Assembly: GCA_016283195.1 (NCBI GenBank)
Contig: JAEEML010000100.1
Coordinates: 1-6,496, forward strand
Length of the DNA: 6,496 nt
Direction: 5' to 3'
Origin: Deltaproteobacteria bacterium
GTDB lineage: Bacteria > JAEEML01
The notes below the pieces were generated by a model, which was given only the letters and a program-made list of their open reading frames with translations, did not search any database and had not been told where the DNA came from. The translations under genes and the position numbers were made by a program. This document shows, in pieces, positions 1 through 4,778 of this stretch (the first letter of the stretch is position 1; every line of letters starts with the position of its first letter).

Positions 1-85
1 CGCGCACGATGCGGTTCATCTCGCGCTGCATAGCTGCCAGTTCATCGAAAATCGAACCACGCATTAATGAAGACCTGAGACTCAT
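1..85 (-). CDS. Hsp20/alpha-crystallin small heat-shock protein, N-terminus (partial)
   Basis: Reading leftward from the ATG at 85-83, 28 codons run off the window edge. The peptide begins MSLRSSLMRGSIFDELAAMQ and continues REMNRIVR. The pattern 'F-D-E-L-x-x-M-Q-R-E-M-N-R' is typical of the extreme N-terminus of bacterial Hsp20 proteins, ATP-independent holdases that bind unfolding proteins in the cytoplasm. A perfect AGGAGG (plus-strand CCTCCT, 92-97) lies 6 nt before the start and decides it; an ATG 5 nt further upstream would stop after two codons. The alpha-crystallin domain lies outside the window, so the family call rests only on this short N-terminal match. The gene is transcribed away from the restriction-like operon and is probably the chromosomal neighbour at the edge of the accessory island. 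Confidence 0.6.
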   Translation of the reverse strand, partial: MSLRSSLMRGSIFDELAAMQREMNRIVR

Positions 86-105
86 AACATACCTCCTATT
101 TTCGT

Positions 106-125
106 GACCCGGCACCCGCCGGATC
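106..125 (-). promoter_or_regulatory. Hairpin in the Hsp20 leader
   Basis: In the minus-strand transcript GAUCCGGC and GCCGGGUC pair (one G-U) around a GGGU loop, ending 8 nt upstream of the AGGAGG. It does not mask the ribosome site itself. It could stabilise or regulate the leader. No ROSE or fourU thermometer signature is seen. Confidence 0.3.
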
Positions 126-141
126 TTCCAATCACGCCTTT

Positions 142-169
142 GAAGTAAGCGCGAAAAAAAGGCTGTCAA
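142..169 (-). promoter_or_regulatory. Candidate promoter of the Hsp20 gene
   Basis: On the minus strand a perfect -35 box TTGACA (plus strand TGTCAA, 164-169) is followed after 16 bp by a weak -10-like TACTTC (142-147). No CIRCE operator (TTAGCACTC/GAGTGCTAA) is visible. The -10 box is poor, so the exact start is uncertain. Confidence 0.35.
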
Positions 170-203
170 GAGGTTTTTTGAGAAAAAGTTGCAATTTATA
201 TTA

Positions 204-308
204 GCGCTTTTTTCTTGCTGACAAAGCGCGGCCTAGCGGCTAGGATTAAGCCGCCTCTTTGGCATATTGGGAGTAGGCTGTGGCAGCAACTAACATCATA
301 GATATTAA
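204..308 (+). repeat. Duplicated control block, copy 1 (promoter, dyads, RBS and first codons of M1)
   Basis: These 105 bp match 3718-3821 base for base except for one T in a T-run (six versus five). The block contains a dyad GCGCTTT (204-210)/AAAGCGC (223-229), a promoter candidate, the CCTAGC-G-GCTAGG palindrome, the ribosome site and the first nine codons of the M gene. Homology upstream of 204 stops abruptly, so the block marks the left end of the duplicated unit. Confidence 0.85.
218..246 (+). promoter_or_regulatory. Promoter candidate of M1 operon with overlapping operator-like palindrome
   Basis: CTGACA (218-223), a 17-bp spacer and TAGGAT (241-246) form a reasonable sigma-70-type promoter. 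The perfect dyad CCTAGC-G-GCTAGG (232-244) covers the end of the spacer and part of the -10 box, as a repressor site would. An overlapping second dyad GCGGCT (236-241)/AGCCGC (249-254) with a 7-nt loop is mutually exclusive with the first. The arrangement is seen identically before M2. The binding protein is unknown; RhuM, the AlbA_2/GHKL protein or an unlinked regulator are possibilities only. Confidence 0.45.
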
Positions 309-1275
309 AGAAAATGCAATAGTTAATCTCGATAAAGAGCTTTTTGCCATTCTGCTCAAAGACCGAACCACCGGTGCCAATCTCATTTGGGCAACAGGAG
401 ATTATGCCGCTTTGGGCCCCGGTTTTAGATTTTCTGACCCCATAGCCCTGCGCGCGGTCACCGGGCCACATGGCGATATTATTCAGCCGCGGGTAGCCAA
501 AAGCCGCGAGCAAAAATGGCAGCGGGTGCGCGATAAAGCCGAAGTATTCACCACGGCCTGGATTTGCAACAATATGAATAACTTAGTTGATAACGCCTGG
601 TTTGGGCGGGAGCATATTTTTAACGAAGAAAGCCCCCAAGGCTGGAAAACACTGACTGCACCGGTGGCTTTTCCCGAGGGTGCCGGGCGCACCTGGCAGG
701 ATTATGTCCTTTCCACTCGCCTGGAAATCACCTGCGGTGAGGCGCCATATCTTACCAGCCGCTATGATGCCGTGAGTGGGGAGTATATCGCGCGGGAAGA
801 GCGCATCGGCCTTTTAGACAGAAAACTCCGGATAGTGCGCGAAAATGTGACCAGCCAAAAAGAGTGGCTCATTTGGGCCGAGAAAGCGCTCGAAAGTATT
901 TATGGCTTTGATTATCAGGGCGATAATGTCTTGCTGGCTCGTGAAAACATCTTTTGGAGTATGAGAGAAGAATTTTGCGCTCTTTGGGGCGAGGAACCCG
1001 CAGTAGAACAAATGCGCCGCTGGGGGGAGATAATCGCCTGGAATATCTGGCAGATGGATGGGCTCAAGTTTGTGGTGCCGGAAAGCTGCCAGACTAAAGA
1101 GATGGTGGTTGAGGATCTTTTTGAAAAACAGGTGGTTAAGAAAGAGTGCGAGGGTTGCAAAAAGAATGCGCCGTTTAAGCATAACGGCATTTATTGCCGG
1201 ATAAAAAACTGGCGCAGCGGACGGGAAAGCCGCTTTGTGGACTCGCTGAAGGGAGAGAAAAATGGCCGAAAATAA
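280..1275 (+). CDS. M1: MTase-like 'restriction endonuclease subunit M' family protein
   Basis: 331 residues with a GTG start, set by GGGAG (269-273) six nt upstream. It matches a family usually named 'restriction endonuclease subunit M', found beside DEAD-box helicases with a GIY-YIG-like N-terminus. Recognisable blocks in order are: RTTGANLIWATGDYAALG (29-46), the RDKAEVFT block (84-91), NNLVDNAWFGRE (about 100-111), CGEAPYL followed by SRYD, RIGLLDRKLRIV, YGFDYQGDN and NIWQMDGLKF. These resemble pieces of N6-adenine methyltransferases, but no NPPY/DPPY catalytic motif is present, so it is probably a non-catalytic or partner subunit. The C-terminus has a C290-X2-C293-X7-H301-X4-C306 motif. 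Residue 92 is Thr where M2 has Pro (VFTP). The end overlaps the RhuM start by 14 nt, implying translational coupling. The function is inferred from family naming, not proven. Confidence 0.75.
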   Translation: MAATNIIDIKENAIVNLDKELFAILLKDRTTGANLIWATGDYAALGPGFRFSDPIALRAVTGPHGDIIQPRVAKSREQKWQRVRDKAEVFTTAWICNNMNNLVDNAWFGREHIFNEESPQGWKTLTAPVAFPEGAGRTWQDYVLSTRLEITCGEAPYLTSRYDAVSGEYIAREERIGLLDRKLRIVRENVTSQKEWLIWAEKALESIYGFDYQGDNVLLARENIFWSMREEFCALWGEEPAVEQMRRWGEIIAWNIWQMDGLKFVVPESCQTKEMVVEDLFEKQVVKKECEGCKKNAPFKHNGIYCRIKNWRSGRESRFVDSLKGEKNGRK

Positions 1276-2059
1276 TACCAGCCTGATAATGTACACTACC
1301 GAAGATGGAATTACCCAGATTCAGGCGACCTTTGACAATGATACGGTGTGGCTCTCCCTTGACCAGATGGCAGAACTCTTTCAGCGTGATAAGTCCACTA
1401 TTTCCCGGCACATAAAGAACATTTTTGCAGAAGGTGAATATGTAAGTGCTTCAGTTGTTGCAAATTTTGCAACAACTGCCGCGGATGGCAAAACTTATCA
1501 TGTCGATTATTACAATCTTGATGTCATTATTTCCGTGGGTTATCGCGTAAAATCTCTTCGCGGGACACAGTTTAGAATTTGGGCCATGCAGATTCTTAAA
1601 GAATATATGCAGAAAGGCTTTGCCCTTGATGACCGGCGGCTTAAAGAACTAGGTGGCGGAAACTATTTTGACGAGTTATTAGAGCGAATCCGCGATATCC
1701 GTTCGAGCGAGAAAGTCTTTTGGCGCAAGGTGCTGGATATTTACGCCACGAGCATTGACTATAACCCCAGTGCGGAAAGTTCCATTGCCTTCTTCAAACA
1801 AGTTCAAAATAAGATGCACTGGGCAGCTCACAAACACACCGCTGCGGAGATAATTTACGAGCGGGCGGACAGCGATAAAATGACCCGCCGCGAAATTTTA
1901 ACTACAGCCGGCAAAGTTACCCATAGAGAAGCATTGGATAAAGCCCACGAAGAATACAAAAAATTCCGGGCCAAAGATGTGGACAGGCTTTCTCTTGTTG
2001 AAAAGCATTTTCTTAAAAGTATTGGTGAACTGGATAAGCTCGAGGGAGGGGTAAAGTAA
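1262..2059 (+). CDS. RhuM-family protein with internal deletion
   Basis: 265 residues. ATG at 1262 is preceded by GGGAG (1251-1255). The N-terminal part (VWLSLDQMAELF, STISRHIKNIF) looks like a DNA-binding helix-turn-helix, followed by NLDVIISVGYRVKS, FRIWAMQIL and the SSIAFFKQVQNKMHWAAH block, all hallmarks of the virulence RhuM family (named after a Salmonella SPI-3 gene; biochemical role unknown). Family members as I recall them are about 330-350 residues. Here ERADSDK jumps straight to MTRREIL at residue 207 (1880), skipping roughly 70 residues, then resumes the normal tail (AGKVTHREAL, SLVEKHFL). The frame is kept. RhuM genes commonly sit inside restriction-modification loci, and this one lies between M1 and the helicase. 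It shares one base with the next start (TAATG). It may be a shortened but folded variant or a dead relic. Confidence 0.85.
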   Translation: MAENNTSLIMYTTEDGITQIQATFDNDTVWLSLDQMAELFQRDKSTISRHIKNIFAEGEYVSASVVANFATTAADGKTYHVDYYNLDVIISVGYRVKSLRGTQFRIWAMQILKEYMQKGFALDDRRLKELGGGNYFDELLERIRDIRSSEKVFWRKVLDIYATSIDYNPSAESSIAFFKQVQNKMHWAAHKHTAAEIIYERADSDKMTRREILTTAGKVTHREALDKAHEEYKKFRAKDVDRLSLVEKHFLKSIGELDKLEGGVK

Positions 2060-2541
2060 TGGCCCAGGTTTTTAATCAGGCATTTGAACAGAAGCTAATC
2101 TATGTTTACCGCATAAATGATGAAGCCCATGCAGGAATTTTAAAAATCGGGGAGGCCTCCTGCAATGCGGGTATGGCCTATTTTGCCTTTGAGCCGAACT
2201 GCAATGAGCTAAACGCTGCCGCCAAAAAGAGAATTGATCAGCAAACCCAGACAGCCGGGGTGTCTTATGAGCTTTTATATACCGAAGCCACGGCTTATAT
2301 GAAAGACAAAAATCTGATTGTTTTTCAAGACCACGAAGTCCACAATATTCTTGAACGTTCTGGAATTAGGCATAAATACTTTGACCCGGAACACAAAGCC
2401 AACGAGTGGTTTTATACCGACCTAGAGACGGTTAAAAAAGCCATCGCCGCCGCCAAAGAGGAACGGCGGGGCGGCCGCTCCGGCACCCCAAGAGCTCGGT
2501 GGCTATTTGCCTTAGGAGATGGAGATCTCTTCGGTGGTTAG
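2059..2541 (+). CDS. Truncated DEAD/DEAH helicase: GIY-YIG-like (T5orf172-type) N-terminal domain only
   Basis: 160 codons. The first ~135 residues (KLIYVYRINDEAHAGILKIG, then CNELNAAAKKRI, ELLYTEATAY, FQDHEVHNILERSGI, KYFD, EWFYTDLETVKKAI) match the N-terminal nuclease-like domain of long restriction-type helicases that follow 'subunit M' genes. In such proteins a Walker-A helicase motor comes next. Here homology stops near 2464 and the frame continues ~25 residues (GGRSGTPRARWLFALG...) through unrelated DNA, in part the antisense of a decayed methyltransferase tail. The motor is absent from the window. The start overlaps the RhuM stop (TAATG). A free GIY-YIG-like domain could still fold, but a relic is more likely. 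The gene ends 10 bp from the convergent toxin gene. Confidence 0.7.
   Translation: MAQVFNQAFEQKLIYVYRINDEAHAGILKIGEASCNAGMAYFAFEPNCNELNAAAKKRIDQQTQTAGVSYELLYTEATAYMKDKNLIVFQDHEVHNILERSGIRHKYFDPEHKANEWFYTDLETVKKAIAAAKEERRGGRSGTPRARWLFALGDGDLFGG
2501..2540 (+). repeat. Direct repeat flanking the toxin-antitoxin module, copy A
   Basis: About 40 bp matching 3229-3268 at roughly 32 positions, including GGCTATTTGCCTT and GATCTCTTCGG. It is the antisense of the methyltransferase tail. With its partner it encloses the toxin-antitoxin genes. Confidence 0.6.
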
Positions 2542-2556
2542 AATAAAGTAATCATA
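2503..2556 (-). pseudogene. Decayed DNA-methyltransferase C-terminal tail, copy A
   Basis: On the minus strand 2556 to 2503 reads YDYFILTTEEISIS, stop, GK, stop. It aligns with the common ending '(V)Y-D/E-L-Y-G-L-T-x-E-E-I-x-x-x-E-G' of Eco57I/type IIG and other class I DNA methyltransferases. It overlaps the last five bases of the PIN toxin gene. About 32 of 40 positions of 2501-2540 match 3229-3268, in the same orientation. Confidence 0.45.
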
Positions 2557-2971
2557 GCTCATCTACGAGCAGAACCCTGATTTTGTCCACCTGGCGCAAC
2601 TGCTTGTCATTCGTCAGAAAAACGTCACATTTATTCTGTATTGCTGTAGCCAGTTGCAGCGCATCCATAGCCTTTATACTGCAATAAGTAGCACGAAGCC
2701 ACGACGCATATTTAGCAACCTGTTTATCAAGCGGCAATATATTAATAGAGGCATCAAATATAAAGGATTCAAAATCAGTAATTTTTTGTATCTCATTTTG
2801 GCGATAAGGTATGACGCAATATTCTGTGATTGTCAGCAAAGAAGTGCATAGCGCGATATTCTCTGCATAATATCTTGAAACGGCCGCTCTTAGTTTTGCA
2901 GAATACTGGGCATTGTCCTCCAAAATATAGATAAATGGCGCTGTATCCAGAAAGATTTTAGAACCTATCAT
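2552..2971 (-). CDS. PIN-domain toxin ribonuclease (VapC-like)
   Basis: 139 residues from the ATG at 2971-2969; the frame is open further upstream, but the family start (MIGSKIFLDTAPFIYILE) and the 14-nt overlap with the antitoxin support this start. PIN-fold acidic residues are visible: D9 in FLDTAPF, E50 in LLTITEY, D103 in KAMDALQLA and D122 in FLTNDKQL, which together bind Mg2+ in this RNase fold. PIN toxins of type II systems cleave tRNA or rRNA when freed from their antitoxin. All four residues are present, so the enzyme looks intact. It is co-transcribed with and translationally coupled to the antitoxin gene. The stop lies 10 bp from the end of the convergent truncated helicase. The specific VapC subgroup and RNA target cannot be told from sequence alone. 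Confidence 0.85.
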   Translation of the reverse strand: MIGSKIFLDTAPFIYILEDNAQYSAKLRAAVSRYYAENIALCTSLLTITEYCVIPYRQNEIQKITDFESFIFDASINILPLDKQVAKYASWLRATYCSIKAMDALQLATAIQNKCDVFLTNDKQLRQVDKIRVLLVDEL

Positions 2972-3176
2972 CAGAACGCATCCTGTCAACCACAGCCTGA
3001 GCATCTTCGTTCCAGACATGGGTGGAGGTATTATATTTTGAAAAATCAAGAGCTTTTCGCTTATCATGAGTTTGGGGTGTGTTTTGTGACAAAAGGAAGT
3101 CAATATAATAGAGCAAGCTTTCTTGCTGCATTGCCGTAAGAAAACTTACTTTGTGTTCGAGAACTGCTATATCCAT
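2958..3176 (-). CDS. Antitoxin partner of the PIN toxin
   Basis: 72 residues from the ATG at 3176-3174, with GGAGG (plus-strand CCTCC, 3184-3188) seven nt upstream; a GTG-type start further upstream is not needed. The N-terminal half (LEHKVSFLTAMQQESLLYYIDFLLSQ) looks helical and could dimerise. The C-terminus (W-N-E-D-A-Q-A-V-V-D-R-M-R, then DDRF) is charged, as in antitoxin tails that wrap the toxin. I do not assign it to a named DNA-binding family; it resembles small DUF2281-like antitoxins only loosely. Its identity comes mainly from size, order (antitoxin first), the 14-nt overlap with the toxin gene, and the palindrome in its promoter. Confidence 0.75.
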   Translation of the reverse strand: MDIAVLEHKVSFLTAMQQESLLYYIDFLLSQNTPQTHDKRKALDFSKYNTSTHVWNEDAQAVVDRMRSDDRF

Positions 3177-3196
3177 AGCCCTACCTCCAAAGCGGC

Positions 3197-3225
3197 ATGG
3201 TACCATAGCTTAACGGTGCTTTCAA
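3197..3225 (-). promoter_or_regulatory. Toxin-antitoxin promoter with palindromic operator
   Basis: On the minus strand TTGAAA (plus strand TTTCAA, 3220-3225), a 17-bp spacer and TACCAT (3197-3202) form a good promoter. A perfect 10-bp palindrome ATGGTACCAT (3197-3206) coincides with the -10 box, an expected site for autorepression by the antitoxin-toxin complex. The leader to the antitoxin ATG is very short, about 14 nt. Confidence 0.55.
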
Positions 3226-3228
3226 GAT

Positions 3229-3268
3229 GGCTATTTGCCTTCGAGGGCGGCGATCTCTTCGGGGGTCA
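3229..3268 (+). repeat. Direct repeat flanking the toxin-antitoxin module, copy B
   Basis: Partner of 2501-2540 in the same orientation. The divergence (about one base in five) argues against a fresh target-site duplication and for two related gene ends. Confidence 0.6.
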
Positions 3269-3349
3269 GGTGTAGAGGTTATAGACGAGAGCATTTATTT
3301 GCCGGGAGAGTGAGTTGAATGTGGTTTTCAATACGACAACTGGATAAAA
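3231..3349 (-). pseudogene. Decayed DNA-methyltransferase C-terminal tail, copy B
   Basis: On the minus strand the peptide FNSLSRQINALVYNLYT is followed, after a one-base frameshift near 3266-3270, by LTPEEIAALEGK and a stop at 3233-3231. Joined, this is the typical '(I-x-x-L-V-Y-x-L-Y-x-L-T-x-E-E-I-x-x-x-E-G)' ending of Eco57I/type IIG-like and related DNA methyltransferases with a TaqI-like specificity region. An in-frame TAA at 3352-3350 bounds it upstream; no methyltransferase core remains. Confidence 0.55.
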
Positions 3350-3717
3350 TTATTGAAATTTTTTGTTCCCATAAATGACGATGGCACTAAAATAGAATTT
3401 GGTTAGCTTGCGGCGTGGCCTCTCTTTTCTTGAGTGCGATGCCCGTTTTTGCTCGACTCTTTTACTTGTTTTTCTCCTGCTTTTTCTTCTTTTCGGGGAG
3501 GAACCACGCTACTTTCGAAGCGCTATGTTTCCTCCCCGAGCCCCTCTTCCTTTGCACGACCAAGGGACACCCTTGGAACCCGAGTATTTAATGAAAATGG
3601 CTTTATTTATGGTATGTTACAAAATCATTCACTTCGTATTTGCCTTAAAAGCCAGAGGCCACACTTGAGAGCGGATCTGGGTAGCCGCCTCTGGCTTAGC
3701 CGGGGCTGGCCGCCCCG
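3350..3717. other. Gene-less, hairpin-rich spacer
   Basis: I see no credible gene here. From about 3419 to 3493 the plus strand is strongly pyrimidine-rich. Several dyads follow: CGGGGAGGAA (3494-3503)/TTCCTCCCCG (3529-3538); CCAAGGG (3560-3566)/CCCTTGG (3570-3576); AAGCCAGAGGC (3649-3659)/GCCTCTGGCTT (3687-3697); and a terminator-like hairpin at 3699-3726. A 9-bp inverted pair GTGGCCTCT (3415-3423)/AGAGGCCAC (3654-3662) bounds most of it. Open frames across it are compositional and lack ribosome sites. Confidence 0.6.
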
Positions 3718-3726
3718 GCGCTTTTT
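3699..3726 (+). terminator. Rho-independent terminator-like hairpin
   Basis: GCCGGGGC (3699-3706), a 5-nt loop and GCCCCGGC (3712-3719) are followed by GC and TTTTT (3722-3726). It would insulate the M2 promoter from read-through. Its right arm overlaps the first bases of the duplicated control block. Confidence 0.55.
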
Positions 3727-3821
3727 CTTGCTGACAAAGCGCGGCCTAGCGGCTAGGATTAAGCCGCCTCTTTGGCATATTGGGAGTAGGCTGTGGCAGC
3801 AACTAACATCATAGATATTAA
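3718..3821 (+). repeat. Duplicated control block, copy 2
   Basis: Matches 204-308 except for one T. It holds the same dyads (GCGCTTT 3718-3724/AAAGCGC 3736-3742; CCTAGC-G-GCTAGG 3745-3757; GCGGCT 3749-3754/AGCCGC 3762-3767), ribosome site and first M codons. Confidence 0.85.
3731..3759 (+). promoter_or_regulatory. Promoter candidate of M2 operon with overlapping operator-like palindrome
   Basis: CTGACA (3731-3736), 17 bp, TAGGAT (3754-3759), with the palindrome at 3745-3757 over spacer and -10. It is identical to the M1 promoter, so both units should respond to the same regulator. Confidence 0.45.
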
Positions 3822-4773
3822 TGAAAATATGCTAGTTAATCTTGATAAAGGGCTTTTTGAAATTCTCCTAAAAGATAGAACTACCGGCGCTAATCTTATT
3901 TGGGCAACCGGAGATTATGCCGCTCTCGGCCCCGGTTTTAAAGCGGCAGACCACATAGCTATCCGGGCGGTTACTGGCCCGCATGGCGATATTATTCGGC
4001 CACGGGTAGCCAAAAGCCGCGAGCAAAAGTGGCAGCGGGTGCGCGATAAAGCCGAGGTTTTTACTCCGGCTTGGATTTGCAATAAGCAAAATAATTTGGT
4101 GGATAACGCCTGGTTCGGGCGAGAAAATATTTTTAATAAAGAAAGCACCAGCGGCTGGGAAACGCTGGCTACTCCGGTGCTCTTCCCCGGTGGTGATGGG
4201 CGCACTTGGGAGGATTATGTCATTTCTACGCGCCTGGAAATCACCTGCGGCGAGGCGCCATATCTTATCAGCCGCTATGATGCCGTGAGCGGCGAATATA
4301 TTGCGCGGGAAGAGCGCATCGGCCTTTTGGATAGGAAGCTCCGGATAGTGCGCGAAAATGTAACCAGCCAAAAGGATTGGCTTATTTGGGCCGAGAAGGC
4401 TTTAGAGAGTATTTACGGCTTTGATTATCAGGGCGACAATGTGCTGCTCTCCCGCGAAAACATCTTTTGGAGCATGAGAGAAGAATTTTGCGCTCTTTGG
4501 GGTGAGGAACCCACAGTAGAACAAATGCGCCGCTGGGGTGAGATAATTTCCTGGAATATCTGGCAGATGGATGGGCTCAAGTTTGTGGTGCCGGAGAGCT
4601 GCCAGACTAAAGAGGTGGTGGTTGAGGATCTTTTTGAAAAACAGGTGGTTAAGAAAGAGTGCGAGGGTTGCAAAAAGAATGCGCCATTTAAGCATAACGG
4701 CATTTATTGCCGGATAAAAAACTGGCGCAGCGGACGGGAAAGCCGCTTTGTGGACTCGCTGAAGAAGAGGTAG
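3793..4773 (+). CDS. M2: second MTase-like 'restriction endonuclease subunit M' family protein
   Basis: 326 residues with a GTG start behind GGGAG (3782-3786), exactly as in M1. The same family blocks are present, including RTTGANLIWATGDYAALG, the RDKAEVFTP block, CGEAPYL, YGFDYQGDN and NIWQMDGLKF, and the C290/C293/H301/C306 motif. It keeps the canonical VFTP that M1 has lost, so M2 is the better candidate for the active copy. No NPPY motif is present. The first nine codons and the last ~211 nt (4554-4764) are almost identical to M1, whereas residues ~50-140 differ often. M1/M2 homology stops at 4764, three codons before the stop, and the AlbA_2/GHKL gene begins 5 nt after the stop. It presumably works with the downstream genes, as in M1's operon. 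Confidence 0.75.
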   Translation: MAATNIIDINENMLVNLDKGLFEILLKDRTTGANLIWATGDYAALGPGFKAADHIAIRAVTGPHGDIIRPRVAKSREQKWQRVRDKAEVFTPAWICNKQNNLVDNAWFGRENIFNKESTSGWETLATPVLFPGGDGRTWEDYVISTRLEITCGEAPYLISRYDAVSGEYIAREERIGLLDRKLRIVRENVTSQKDWLIWAEKALESIYGFDYQGDNVLLSRENIFWSMREEFCALWGEEPTVEQMRRWGEIISWNIWQMDGLKFVVPESCQTKEVVVEDLFEKQVVKKECEGCKKNAPFKHNGIYCRIKNWRSGRESRFVDSLKKR

Positions 4774-4778
4774 ACGTA

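Noticed and set aside
814-1296. Long minus-strand open frames opposite M1, and their echoes opposite M2 and at 6231-6482
   Set aside because: They are antisense shadows of the conserved M coding DNA. They repeat only because the M gene repeats, and they lack ribosome sites and family features.
2150-2159. Perfect palindrome GGAGGCCTCC as a regulatory site
   Set aside because: It lies inside conserved helicase coding sequence and is not perfect in the second copy, so it is best explained by codons.
2972-3103. Longer start for the PIN toxin
   Set aside because: The extra 44 residues are the antitoxin gene read in another frame; the PIN fold begins right after the ATG at 2971.
2501-3268. Transposon insertion with target-site duplication around the toxin-antitoxin genes
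   Set aside because: The flanking repeats are ~80% identical, coding-derived and ~40 bp; no transposase or terminal inverted repeats are present.
3399-3814. Two overlapping plus-strand open frames (89 and 126 codons) in the spacer
   Set aside because: They run through pyrimidine-rich and palindromic DNA, have low-complexity Leu/Phe/Ser/Pro-rich products and no ribosome sites, and one crosses the M2 promoter.
4707-4778. Upstream start for the AlbA_2/GHKL gene adding 24 residues
   Set aside because: This part lies inside the M2 coding end, translates M2 DNA in another frame, and has no ribosome site; the ATG at 4779 has AGAGG and begins the family's normal N-terminus.
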